Of a DNA stretch of 54,610 nucleotides, positions 35,405 through 44,333 are shown one piece after another (positions within the stretch are counted from its first letter, which is position 1; each line of letters starts with the position of its first letter). A program made the position numbers and the translations under genes. The notes under the pieces are model-generated. The model searched no databases, was not told the origin of the DNA, and saw only the letters and a program-made list of their open reading frames with translations. Source of the stretch: JANXSD01 sp043758125 (GTDB taxonomy: Bacteria > Bacteroidota > Bacteroidia > AKYH767-A > OLB10); assembly GCA_043758125.1 (NCBI GenBank), contig JAYVOC010000276.1:1-54610 (forward strand). Direction: 5' to 3'.

Positions 35405-35412
35405 CAAAAATA
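35405..35412 (-). promoter_or_regulatory. Predicted -7 box four bases before purM
   Basis: Minus-strand TATTTTTG followed by TCAA and the purM ATG. The upstream TTG is not at the usual distance. Identical box sequence and spacing occur before the phosphorylase and MurG-like genes. Confidence 0.45.
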
Positions 35413-35457
35413 TAGCTTATAATTTTCAATGGAGTTATTTGAGGCAGGTTTTAAAAA

Positions 35458-35493
35458 AAGAAGCCCTGAAGTCTTGGTACTTCAGGGCTTCTT
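35458..35493 (-). terminator. Terminator of the PorE-like OmpA gene
   Basis: AAGAAGCCCTGAAGT (35458-35472) pairs perfectly with ACTTCAGGGCTTCTT (35479-35493), loop of six bases. On the minus strand a run of Ts follows at once. It lies between the OmpA stop and the purM promoter. Confidence 0.9.
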
Positions 35494-35509
35494 CTACTTT
35501 TACTATTTA

Positions 35510-37504
35510 TTAATTTTTAGGGACATAATTTGTTCCTGTAACTTCAAATTCTGTACGACGATTGTACTGATTCGCTTTCTCTTGATCTTCTTTAGAAGCC
35601 AATTTAGTGATGAATGCTTCTGTTAACACATCACCCTTTTTGAATGGTAAGTATTCTTCGTCATTTTCAACTGCCTTAGGTGTTGATTCGCCTTTTCCTT
35701 CAAATGTTAGACGATCTTTAGCAACTTTATTTGCAACTAAATAATCAAGAACACTCTTAGCACGACGATTAGAAAGTTCTAAGTTGTATTTATCATCAGC
35801 ACGGAAATCGGTATGTGAAGTAAGCTTAACAGTAATGGTAGGATTTTCATTAAGTGTTTTGATTAAACCATCAAGAGCAGTTTTAGATTCTGGACGTAAT
35901 GTTGCTTTATCCAAATCGTAGAATACTTCAGGAACAGTGATTGGTTTTGCTGTGCTCTTTAATGGGAAATCGAAATCTTTGTCGAAGTTTTTATCTTCAT
36001 CCAAACCTACAGTCGATAATTCGTGGAACTTAGTTAAGTATCCAGTAAATGATGCTGACAATTTATATTTAACATTCGATTTTAATGGATAAGAATATGT
36101 TCCATCGGCACCTGTTCGTACGCTTAAGGAAGTACCATCACTACCAAACAATTCAACAGTGGCTCCTTCAATTGGAGCTTTTGTATCGGTATCATAAACT
36201 TTTCCACCAACTAAAATATTCAATGGAGGTAAAACAAAAGTGTAGATGTCATCAGCACCTTTTCCACCATCACGATTTGACGATAAAAATCCAGTAGTAT
36301 CTGAAGTAAAAATAATTCCGAAATCATCACCAGGAGAATTTAACGGAGACTTAAGATTTACTGGTTCAGACCATGATCCACCTTCATTAGAAGTACTTAA
36401 AATATCAAGGCCGCCCATTCCTGGTTTACCATTTGAAGAATAATATAATTTACCGTTTTTCGAAACAGTAGGGAATAATTCATCTCCATCGGTATTGATG
36501 GTAGATCCTAGATTCATTGGTGTACCCCAAGCAGCTCCATCTAAAGTAGACATCCAAAGATCTTTTCCACCTGATCCACCTGGCATATCGCTAGCGAAAT
36601 AAAGTGTTTTACCATCAAGAGATAAACTTGGGTGACCACAGGTATAAGCATCATTATTAAAAGACAGCGATATTGGATCACTCCATTTACCATCTGTTTG
36701 TGTAGTCATCATAATTTTACACTGTGTATTTTTGTCTTTACTAGAAGGACAAGTAGTGTAATACATTGTTTTTCCAGATGCATCAAAACAAGCGGAACCA
36801 TCGCTATACTCGCTATTTGCCGGTCCTGGGAAATTCGTTGGTGTACTCCACTTACTATTGTTATCCATATTTGCTTGGAAAACATCAAAAAACTTTTCAC
36901 CGTACCAATTATCATTATTAGTACCTGTTGCTTCTTCGCGTGATGAAGTGAAAACGATACCATTTTTCATTGATGGATTTTCAGCCACTGCAAAATCATA
37001 ATATTGCGTGTTAAGTGCTGTTAAATTTTCTACACGATAACGTGTAGGTTTATCTTTCCACTCTTGTGCAGCTTGAGATCCTGCAACGCCAGCAGCTCCT
37101 TTCGGATCCGTAGGCATTTTCTCTTTATATGCATTATATTGTACAATAGCTTCTGCATATTTTCCATTGCGTTTTAATGCATCGGCATAACGTAATACAG
37201 AAGTAGCGTCTTTGGCATTGGCTTTAACAGCCTTTCCGTACCAATCTTCAGCTTCAACATTGTTGTTCATCATGCGTGCGCATTCACCTGCTTTGAAAGC
37301 TGCATTGGCCTTATCTTCATTCTTTTTGAATTTAGCGTAAGACTTCTTGTAATAAGTAGAAGCAGTGTAATACTGCGCTGTGTTAAAATACTTATCCGCC
37401 TTTTGAGTTTTACTCTTTGGAACTTTCGGTGCTTTGTTAGCCGAATATCCATTAACAAATGCAATTGATAAGATGAACAGTAAGCAAAATAATTTCTTGA
37501 TCAT
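35510..37504 (-). CDS. PorE-like OmpA family protein (TPR, WD40-like, regulatory and OmpA domains)
   Basis: A 664-residue exported protein: signal peptide to about 22 (NGYSA), TPR region (about 30-135), PD40/WD40-like propeller (about 175-420; repeats such as DGSACFDASGKTMYYTTC, HPSLSLDGKTLYFASDMPG, FPTVSKNGKLYYSSNG), a carboxypeptidase-regulatory-like sandwich (about 430-515; GKVYDTDTKAPIEGATVELF) and an OmpA peptidoglycan-binding domain (about 535-664; FYDLDKATLRPES, TDFRADDKYNLELSNRRA). This order is that of PorE, which links the type IX secretion ring to peptidoglycan; several paralogues exist per genome, so the exact identity is not certain. Single gene with its own terminator. Confidence 0.85.
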   Translation of the reverse strand: MIKKLFCLLFILSIAFVNGYSANKAPKVPKSKTQKADKYFNTAQYYTASTYYKKSYAKFKKNEDKANAAFKAGECARMMNNNVEAEDWYGKAVKANAKDATSVLRYADALKRNGKYAEAIVQYNAYKEKMPTDPKGAAGVAGSQAAQEWKDKPTRYRVENLTALNTQYYDFAVAENPSMKNGIVFTSSREEATGTNNDNWYGEKFFDVFQANMDNNSKWSTPTNFPGPANSEYSDGSACFDASGKTMYYTTCPSSKDKNTQCKIMMTTQTDGKWSDPISLSFNNDAYTCGHPSLSLDGKTLYFASDMPGGSGGKDLWMSTLDGAAWGTPMNLGSTINTDGDELFPTVSKNGKLYYSSNGKPGMGGLDILSTSNEGGSWSEPVNLKSPLNSPGDDFGIIFTSDTTGFLSSNRDGGKGADDIYTFVLPPLNILVGGKVYDTDTKAPIEGATVELFGSDGTSLSVRTGADGTYSYPLKSNVKYKLSASFTGYLTKFHELSTVGLDEDKNFDKDFDFPLKSTAKPITVPEVFYDLDKATLRPESKTALDGLIKTLNENPTITVKLTSHTDFRADDKYNLELSNRRAKSVLDYLVANKVAKDRLTFEGKGESTPKAVENDEEYLPFKKGDVLTEAFITKLASKEDQEKANQYNRRTEFEVTGTNYVPKN

Positions 37505-37893
37505 AAGGGAACAGTAATTAAACAGTTTCGATGAAGGACAAAGGAAACAAATTATATTTAAACGAAAAAGTGGAAGACCTCGTTTAATTATACATCAATT
37601 CAGCTGATCACTAAGTAGTTACGGGTTATTAGAGGAATTGCCTAAAATAATTTATCAACTATTAGCTCTTATGAAGGGAAGTAGGGAGGCTCTTTTACTC
37701 CCACGAAATACATTTTAAACTTACTTAAACAGTCAAATAAAATTTGAAAAGGATCGTATTAAACCTTAATAACTTTTTTACTCGTAATTAATACAACAAT
37801 TTAATTTGTTCATTTCGTAAGTTAGCTGTAATAGACTTACTATAATTACAATTCAAAAATCATGATTCATTAATCAACTTTGATTTTCGACAA
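37505..37893. other. 389-base gap without a gene upstream of the PorE-like gene
   Basis: No open frame with coding character is seen on either strand. It contains a small hairpin GTAGGGAG (37681-37688)/CTCCCAC (37698-37704) and, near the PorE-like start, a near-match -7 box (TTCCTTTG, minus strand, 37541-37548 region). It probably holds the regulatory region for the OmpA gene. No tRNA-like fold was found by eye. Confidence 0.5.
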
Positions 37894-38418
37894 TTAAAAA
37901 GCAAGAATTTGTGCAAGCTGATGATTTACCAATTTTTCAGTTGCATCCTTGAACGCATTTTGATCCATTTCGTTTTGTACACCACTAATCGGTAATAAAA
38001 ATGGCAAAACATGCACATTCATGTGATTCATTACGGCGGCAAAGTGATCCATTCCTCTTAAATTTCCTGCTCTTCCAGTGGAGATCCCTACAAGTGCAGC
38101 CTTCTTACCTGCAAAAGCAATTCGAGGATCCATTACATCTATTAACAACTTAAGTATGCCAGGGAAACTTCCGTTGTATTCTGGAAATACGAAAATAAAT
38201 TTCTCAGTTGGCCGAAATATCTCATGCTGAATTTGCAATATTGCATCAGGCTTTTTCCCCTTTTCATATACATCCGTATGTAAAACCTCTACAGGCAGAG
38301 ATTCTAAATCGAAATACTTTGTTTCCGAATGTCTTTCTTGTAACATCCCATAATAAATCTTCGAAAATTTTGAGGTAAGGCTATTGGGGCGATTCGTTCC
38401 AGAAATTAAAGTGATCAT
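37894..38418 (-). CDS. NADPH-dependent FMN reductase family protein
   Basis: A 174-residue flavodoxin-fold protein. The N-terminal phosphate loop reads SGTNRPNSLTSKF (about 5-17) and the isoalloxazine loop is FPEYNGSFPG (about 78-87), both standard for NAD(P)H:FMN/azoreductase-type enzymes; GISTGRAGN follows (about 110-118). It probably reduces flavins or quinones in the cytoplasm. It lies 45 bases after the glycosyltransferase gene in the same direction. Confidence 0.9.
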   Translation of the reverse strand: MITLISGTNRPNSLTSKFSKIYYGMLQERHSETKYFDLESLPVEVLHTDVYEKGKKPDAILQIQHEIFRPTEKFIFVFPEYNGSFPGILKLLIDVMDPRIAFAGKKAALVGISTGRAGNLRGMDHFAAVMNHMNVHVLPFLLPISGVQNEMDQNAFKDATEKLVNHQLAQILAF

Positions 38419-38463
38419 GCATTTATAATTAGTATTCGGAAACGCTTTTTATGTAAAATAGTT

Positions 38464-39960
38464 TTAAGATTTAACTTTATAAACAAAGACTGGTTGATTT
38501 TTATTATTCTTATTTAACCAATGCAATAAATTGTCCATAAAGCTAGGTTCTGCAGTGTAAACTAATTCAATATTTTTTCCGCTTTTGATTTGAAAATTGG
38601 TTGTCCTTTTTTGAAGATCTTGATCCTCAAAAAATAAAATATAATTTGGAAATTGTTCCTTGTTATTTCTTTGTAATGCCACCTTCAAACTATCTACAGT
38701 AAATCCTGAATAGATGGAATATCCCTTTTGCCATTTTCCACTGTAATATTGTGGCAATAGTTGCGCATCATCTGTATGACTTGATTCAATTATAAAATTA
38801 TTGTAATCTGGTTTATTATACAAATAATACATTGCTTCTACGCGCGATCTTTTTGAGTACATAGTACTGATAAATAAAAGTGGTAGAATATTAATGATCC
38901 AAAAAAATTTCCAAGATCCAACTTCAAATTTTTTCCATTTAATATGTTCTCTTATTTGAGCCCATCCAACTATTCCTCCACAAATTAAATAAGGGACAAA
39001 TGGCATTATAAATCGTTCCTGTTTATTTGGAAAATAGCTATGAAAAATAAAGAAACATAACGATGGTAAAAACAAAACAAAAATCTTTTTCCAACTTTTA
39101 AAATATCCCGCAATTAAATATAAACTTATAGGTGGAATTAACATCCCTCCAACAGTAAAAATATATTGATAAGAAGGTCGATTAAAATAACTTGTAGAGT
39201 TTGCAAAATTATAATTTACATATTCTTTTAACTCCACAAATGGCAACCCCCAAAGAAACATATCTGCCGATTGAGTAATAAAAAAAGTTGTAAAAAAAAC
39301 AGCAAAACAAATCACTCCATTGATGAATTCTTTTCTTATTAAAAACACTAATCCAACCCCTACAAAAAAGAACAAACATTGATACCGAATACCCATTGCA
39401 ATGCCTATAAATAATCCTACCCAAACAGCGTATTTACTATTTTTAGTTTCGTCAAATTTTATCAATGCTAATGAGGAAGCTAACAATGGAGGAACGCATA
39501 CCCATTCCACTAAATTACGAACACTCAAGGATGGTATAAACCATAATAAAGCTAATATCCATCCAGCCTCTTTTGCTACTTTTTCGTTGCTCAGTCGAAG
39601 AGTGATTTTATACCCAAGAATGATGACCAATAAGGAATAACAAGCGTGAATACACCTTATCAAAAGCATTTTTACTTGTGGATCATTTACATTGACAACC
39701 TGAAAAAATTTAAACAAAAGAATATGAAATCCTACATAAAACCAACTATGACCGCTCACCTGTCCGCCAGCATTCCAAGGCAACCAGTTGTTATAATCAT
39801 AACCGGCAGCAATACTTTGACCAGCTTCTATAACCAAAAAATGATCATCGTGCATCCCGTAGCCTTTCGAAAAAAATACAGCGATTAATCGAACCAAAAA
39901 TCCAACAAGCACTATAAACGTGAGTGGATTTTTTTCATAATATGTCTTAATGATTTTCAT
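38464..39960 (-). CDS. GT-C superfamily membrane glycosyltransferase (GT22/GT39-like)
   Basis: A 498-residue polytopic inner-membrane protein with roughly ten to twelve hydrophobic helices. The first periplasmic loop has MHDDHFLVIEAG (about 36-47), the acidic catalytic position of GT-C enzymes, and PNKQERFIMPFVPYLI (near 310-325) matches the H/N-K-E-R-F-x-x-P signature of Alg9/PIG-B-type mannosyltransferases. It would transfer a sugar from a polyprenyl-phosphate donor to an exported acceptor. The C-terminal soluble part (about 390-498) has no recognised domain. Donor and acceptor are unknown. Confidence 0.78.
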   Translation of the reverse strand: MKIIKTYYEKNPLTFIVLVGFLVRLIAVFFSKGYGMHDDHFLVIEAGQSIAAGYDYNNWLPWNAGGQVSGHSWFYVGFHILLFKFFQVVNVNDPQVKMLLIRCIHACYSLLVIILGYKITLRLSNEKVAKEAGWILALLWFIPSLSVRNLVEWVCVPPLLASSLALIKFDETKNSKYAVWVGLFIGIAMGIRYQCLFFFVGVGLVFLIRKEFINGVICFAVFFTTFFITQSADMFLWGLPFVELKEYVNYNFANSTSYFNRPSYQYIFTVGGMLIPPISLYLIAGYFKSWKKIFVLFLPSLCFFIFHSYFPNKQERFIMPFVPYLICGGIVGWAQIREHIKWKKFEVGSWKFFWIINILPLLFISTMYSKRSRVEAMYYLYNKPDYNNFIIESSHTDDAQLLPQYYSGKWQKGYSIYSGFTVDSLKVALQRNNKEQFPNYILFFEDQDLQKRTTNFQIKSGKNIELVYTAEPSFMDNLLHWLNKNNKNQPVFVYKVKS

Positions 39961-40134
39961 AGATTTCCGATGCGAAAGTAAATCATTGATAATAGATTTT
40001 ACTTGATTATCTTATTTCGTTCAGAATTGATAAGATTTAAACCAATTATTAGTAGATTTAAAGCACTGATTATTACTAATACTTACTTATTAACATTGGA
40101 CTCCATTTAAGAGTGTATATCGTCTTAAAATTCG

Positions 40135-40142
40135 TATCTTTG
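40135..40142 (+). promoter_or_regulatory. Predicted -7 box of gyrB
   Basis: TATCTTTG matches TAnnTTTG, 35 bases before the ATG at 40178. The -33 region reads GTG rather than TTG. Confidence 0.55.
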
Positions 40143-40177
40143 ACATGTAAATCTGTATTCTATTTAAATCTTTGATA

Positions 40178-42148
40178 ATGAGCGAACAAGTGCTAGAAAA
40201 AGAACAACAAGCGAATGATTATTCAGCGGATAGTATACAAGTCCTTGAAGGATTGGAAGCAGTGCGGAAACGCCCAGCCATGTATATCGGTGATATTGGA
40301 TTTAAAGGTCTTCACCACCTTGTTTATGAAGTAGTTGACAACTCAATCGATGAGGCACTTGCAGGACATTGTAAAAACATCGATGTTTTTATAAATCTTG
40401 ACAATAGTGTAACAGTTCGAGATGATGGACGTGGTATCCCAACGGATATGCATCATAAAGAAGGAAGATCAGCACTTGAAGTTGTAATGACAGTTCTTCA
40501 CGCTGGAGGTAAATTTGATAAAGATTCTTATAAAGTTTCAGGTGGATTACATGGTGTTGGTGTTAGTTGTGTGAATGCGTTGTCGATTGCTTTAAAAGCT
40601 ACCATCCATCGAAATGGAAAAATATTTGAACAAGAATTTAGCATTGGAAAACCCCTATATCCGGTAAGGGAAATTGGCGAAACTACGCTCACAGGTACTG
40701 AAGTAACCTTCAAACCAGATGATACTATTTTCATCACTACAATTTATCATTACGATACCCTTGCAACCCGACTACGCGAACTTTCATTCCTTAACAAAGG
40801 AATTTCAATTAACATTACCGACTTACGTGAACTTAACGCTGAAGGCGAAGCTGTAAATAAAGATAGATTTTATAGCGATCGTGGACTTGTAGAGTTTGTT
40901 GAATTCCTAGATGCTACTCGTGAAAAATTAATTGACGATGTAATTTACATGGAAGGTGAACGTAACAACATCCCAGTGGAAGTTGGTATGCATTACAATA
41001 CTTCTTACAATGAAAATGTTCACTCTTATGTGAATAATATTAATACACATGAAGGTGGAACTCACCTTTCTGGTTTTAGAAGGGCTTTAACTCGTACGTT
41101 AAAAAATTACGCAGATAAAGAAGGTCTTTTAAGTAAATTAAAATTCGAAATTTCTGGTGATGACTTTCGTGAAGGATTAACTGCTGTTATATCGGTAAAA
41201 GTTCAAGAGCCACAGTTTGAAGGTCAAACAAAAACTAAACTTGGAAACAATGAAGTAATGGGTGCAGTTGATCAGGCTGTTTCTGATATGCTTCAAATGT
41301 ATTTGGAAGAACATCCGCGCGAAGCAAGAATTATTGTAAGCAAAGTAATCCTTGCTGCTACTGCTCGACATGCTGCACGTAAAGCACGTGAAATGGTGCA
41401 ACGTAAAGGTGCTTTCACAGGATCAGGACTACCAGGAAAACTTAGTGATTGTTCAGAAAAGGCTGCTTATAAATCAGAATTATTTCTTGTCGAGGGAGAT
41501 TCTGCGGGTGGAACGGCTAAACAAGGTCGTAACCGCGAATTCCAAGCGATCTTACCACTTAGAGGTAAAATCCTCAACGTAGAGAAAGCGATGGATTATA
41601 AGATCTACGACAACGAAGAGATCCGCAATATGTTTACAGCAATGGGAGTTAGTAAAGGTACTCCTGAAGATGAACGAGCACTAAATATCGAAAAGCTTCG
41701 CTACCATAAAATTGTCATCATGACAGATGCCGATATTGATGGAAGTCATATTACGACGCTTATCCTTACTTTCTTTTTCCGCCACATGAAAGAGCTTATC
41801 GAAAACGGATATATCTATATCGCAACACCTCCACTTTACCTCGTTAAAAAAGGAAAAGAAGAAGAATATTGCTGGACCGATGAACAACGAATTGCTGCTG
41901 TAAAAAGAATCGGTGGTGAAGGCAAAGAATCAACTGTCGGGATCCAACGTTATAAAGGTCTTGGCGAGATGAATGCTGAGCAATTGTGGGAAACCACTAT
42001 GCGTCCAGAAACGCGAACACTTCGCCAGGTAACTATTGAAAGTGCCGCTGAAGCTGATAGAATTTTCTCCATGCTAATGGGTGATGATGTTCCGCCTCGT
42101 CGTGAATTTATCGAAAAAAATGCAAAATATGCAAAAGTGGATGTTTAA
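40178..42148 (+). CDS. gyrB: DNA gyrase subunit B
   Basis: A 656-residue protein from ATG 40178 (a TTG two codons upstream is the only alternative). GHKL ATPase domain: YEVVDNSIDEALAG (about 47-60) with the Asn/Glu ATP and Mg sites, DDGRGIPT, GGLHGVGVSCVN. Transducer, then the TOPRIM domain with VEGDSAGG (about 431-438) and IMTDADIDGSH (about 514-524), and the C-terminal QRYKGLGEMNAEQLW. With GyrA it introduces negative supercoils. It lacks the insertion of gammaproteobacterial GyrB, as usual in Bacteroidota. Terminator follows. Confidence 0.97.
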   Translation: MSEQVLEKEQQANDYSADSIQVLEGLEAVRKRPAMYIGDIGFKGLHHLVYEVVDNSIDEALAGHCKNIDVFINLDNSVTVRDDGRGIPTDMHHKEGRSALEVVMTVLHAGGKFDKDSYKVSGGLHGVGVSCVNALSIALKATIHRNGKIFEQEFSIGKPLYPVREIGETTLTGTEVTFKPDDTIFITTIYHYDTLATRLRELSFLNKGISINITDLRELNAEGEAVNKDRFYSDRGLVEFVEFLDATREKLIDDVIYMEGERNNIPVEVGMHYNTSYNENVHSYVNNINTHEGGTHLSGFRRALTRTLKNYADKEGLLSKLKFEISGDDFREGLTAVISVKVQEPQFEGQTKTKLGNNEVMGAVDQAVSDMLQMYLEEHPREARIIVSKVILAATARHAARKAREMVQRKGAFTGSGLPGKLSDCSEKAAYKSELFLVEGDSAGGTAKQGRNREFQAILPLRGKILNVEKAMDYKIYDNEEIRNMFTAMGVSKGTPEDERALNIEKLRYHKIVIMTDADIDGSHITTLILTFFFRHMKELIENGYIYIATPPLYLVKKGKEEEYCWTDEQRIAAVKRIGGEGKESTVGIQRYKGLGEMNAEQLWETTMRPETRTLRQVTIESAAEADRIFSMLMGDDVPPRREFIEKNAKYAKVDV

Positions 42149-42166
42149 TATCTCCTAAATAATTAT

Positions 42167-42197
42167 AAAAACGCAGCCTTCCGGCTGCGTTTTTTTT
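42167..42197 (+). terminator. Terminator after gyrB
   Basis: AAAAACGCAGCC (42167-42178), loop TTCC, GGCTGCG then T8 (42183-42197). Strong GC stem with T-tract, about 18 bases after the gyrB stop. Confidence 0.92.
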
Positions 42198-42401
42198 GTG
42201 TACTATCCAAAAATCCCAATCAGCAATCACCCAACTTTTATTAAATCATCTAAGAACTTAAACCCTTTCATTCTTATTCGGGAAGATTTTTTTCCATGAT
42301 CTTAACTAGTTGATAAAAATTCGCTAATACATATTTGTTTCACTCCATACGTTTTCCATAACTTCGCCACCAATATCCTATTAAATAAATCTATTATAAA
42401 A

Positions 42402-43343
42402 ATGAAAGTAACTGTTGTAGGCGCGGGCAATGTAGGTGCCACTTGCGCGAATGTAATTGCTCATAAAGAACTTGCCAACGAAGTAATTCTACTTGACATT
42501 AAAGAAGGAATTGCTGAAGGTAAATCTCTTGATATTTGGCAAACTGCTCCCATCAATTTATATGATACGAGAGTGAAAGGATCTACAAATGATTATGCTG
42601 CTACTGCTGGATCTGATGTTGTTGTGATCACTTCTGGATTGCCTCGTAAACCAGGAATGAGTCGTGATGATTTAATCGCAACAAATGCTGGAATCGTAAA
42701 ATCAGTAACAGAAAACATTGTTAAATACTCGCCAAATACAATTATTATTGTTGTGAGTAACCCATTGGATGTGATGACTTATTGTTCTTACATGACTTCT
42801 GGGTTAAAGTCGAGCAAAGTATTTGGTATGGCAGGGATTCTTGATACTGCTCGTTATCGTGCATTCCTTGCAGAAGCTTTAAATTGTTCACCAAAAGATA
42901 TTCAAGCAGTTTTAATGGGTGGTCATGGTGATACAATGGTTCCATTGCCACGTTACACTACTGTCGCAGGAATTCCAGTTACTGAGTTAATTGCTACTGA
43001 TAAATTAGACGCTATTATTCAACGCGCAAAAGTTGGTGGTGGTGAGTTAGTGAATTTAATGGGAACATCAGCATGGTATGCGCCTGGTGCTGCAGCAGCT
43101 CAAATGGTTGAAGCTATTGTTCGTGATCAGAAAAGAATATTCCCTGTTTGTGCGTGGTTAAATGGAGAATATGGAATGAAGGATATTTATCTTGGTGTTC
43201 CAGTAAAATTAGGCAAGAATGGTATTGAACAAATTATTGAACTTAAATTAAATGATGCCGAAATGGATCTATTAAAAAAATCAGGAACTGCTGTAAAAGA
43301 AGTGATGGATGTATTAGATAAAATGCAAGAGACGGTAAAATAA
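42402..43343 (+). CDS. mdh: Malate dehydrogenase (LDH-like type)
   Basis: A 313-residue NAD-dependent enzyme of the citrate cycle. Rossmann loop GAGNVG (7-12), substrate-specificity loop GLPRKPGMSRDDL with Arg 82 and Arg 88 (Arg at the first marks malate over lactate dehydrogenase), catalytic Asp 148 with Arg 151 (ILDTARYR) and His 175 in GGHGDTMVP. A weak promoter (TTG at 42310, 17 bases, CATATTTG to 42337) lies upstream. Flanked by terminators on both sides, so it is monocistronic. Confidence 0.97.
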   Translation: MKVTVVGAGNVGATCANVIAHKELANEVILLDIKEGIAEGKSLDIWQTAPINLYDTRVKGSTNDYAATAGSDVVVITSGLPRKPGMSRDDLIATNAGIVKSVTENIVKYSPNTIIIVVSNPLDVMTYCSYMTSGLKSSKVFGMAGILDTARYRAFLAEALNCSPKDIQAVLMGGHGDTMVPLPRYTTVAGIPVTELIATDKLDAIIQRAKVGGGELVNLMGTSAWYAPGAAAAQMVEAIVRDQKRIFPVCAWLNGEYGMKDIYLGVPVKLGKNGIEQIIELKLNDAEMDLLKKSGTAVKEVMDVLDKMQETVK

Positions 43344-43362
43344 ATTATTGAACTAATAAATC

Positions 43363-43395
43363 AAACAGCGTATCTGTAAAGATGCGCTGTTTTTT
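43363..43395 (+). terminator. Terminator after mdh
   Basis: AAACAGCGTATC pairs with GATGCGCTGTTTTTT with one G-T wobble, loop TGTAAA, 19 bases after the mdh stop. Confidence 0.85.
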
Positions 43396-43437
43396 ATTTA
43401 AGGATTTTTATAAGATGAATTTTAACAACTAATCAAG

Positions 43438-43869
43438 ATGCCCTCTTCTATACTAACGATTGAAAAATTTATTATTCCTCCTGTCGGATTACACATTCAT
43501 ATCAAGATTTTTTTAAATAATAAAGTGGCAAGATTTGTTGTTGATACTGGTGCATCTCAAACTGTAATTGATAAAAATCGTGCAGAACACTTTATTCCTG
43601 GAGGAATACACCGAAAGCTGGATGCCTTAACAGCAGGAATTGGAACTAATACTTTGGAAAGTCAGGCAGTAATTATAAAAAACATCCGCATCGGAGAACT
43701 GAAAATCAAGAATTATGAATTAATACTTCTCGATTTGCAACATGTAAATGAAAGTTACAAAACGATGGGCTTTAAAGAAATTGATGGAATATTTGGCAGT
43801 GAACTTTTAAATAAATATTCCGCCGTCATTGATTTCAGAAAAGCACAATTGAAATTCAGCTGGAAATAA
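43438..43869 (+). CDS. Retropepsin-like aspartic protease domain protein
   Basis: A 143-residue single-domain protein. FVVDTGASQTVID (33-45) is the D-T-G-A active-site motif, with Asp 36 catalytic; the flap-like GIGTNTLESQ and the late hydrophobic-Gly segment MGFKEIDGIFGSELLNKYSAVIDFRK complete the fold. Such single-domain proteins must dimerise to be active. No signal peptide. It lies between the mdh terminator and the convergent DCC gene. Substrate unknown; a non-proteolytic role is possible. Confidence 0.82.
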   Translation: MPSSILTIEKFIIPPVGLHIHIKIFLNNKVARFVVDTGASQTVIDKNRAEHFIPGGIHRKLDALTAGIGTNTLESQAVIIKNIRIGELKIKNYELILLDLQHVNESYKTMGFKEIDGIFGSELLNKYSAVIDFRKAQLKFSWK

Positions 43870-43877
43870 TCAAATAA

Positions 43878-44285
43878 CTATAAAAAGCGATCTTTTTCAT
43901 TTTGATCAGGGATTCTACAGATACTTCTTTTACCAAACCATTTGTATCTATTTTTTGCAATCCATTTATAGATCAAATTACGAAGCAGTGGAGGTACTAT
44001 TAAAAATGCTGCAAATAAATTAAAAGGTAATCCTAATAACCAACAGATTTTTAAGATGGCCGTTGAATGGTGATAAACTTTGTTATTATAAATCAAGATT
44101 ACCGAATCAACATTTTGCAACTTATATTCTTCCACTAATTTCAATCCTGCTTCTTGTTGAGATGCAGCGAATAAAAACTTCTTTTCCTTGTCATATTTAA
44201 TAATTAAGTCGATTGTTGAAGAACAGAAATTACAGTATCCATCAAATAAAATAACTGGACGAACTAAAGTTGTCATCAATTTCAA
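43878..44285 (-). CDS. DCC family (DUF393) thiol-disulfide oxidoreductase-like protein
   Basis: A 135-residue protein with the defining D-x-x-C-x-x-C: FDGYCNFCS (14-22), Asp 15, Cys 18, Cys 21. A hydrophobic stretch (about 80-105; ICWLLGLPFNLFAAFLIVPP) and the C-terminal R-x-x-W-FGK pattern are typical of DUF393. The family is predicted to be thioredoxin-like; reactions are not established. It lies 48 bases after the CX4CH-propeller gene and may belong to that operon, which would fit a role in cysteine chemistry. Confidence 0.85.
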   Translation of the reverse strand: MKLMTTLVRPVILFDGYCNFCSSTIDLIIKYDKEKKFLFAASQQEAGLKLVEEYKLQNVDSVILIYNNKVYHHSTAILKICWLLGLPFNLFAAFLIVPPLLRNLIYKWIAKNRYKWFGKRSICRIPDQNEKDRFL

Positions 44286-44333
44286 ACTATTTATTATACC
44301 TAATTTATTAAATACTCAATACATTTTTTTATC

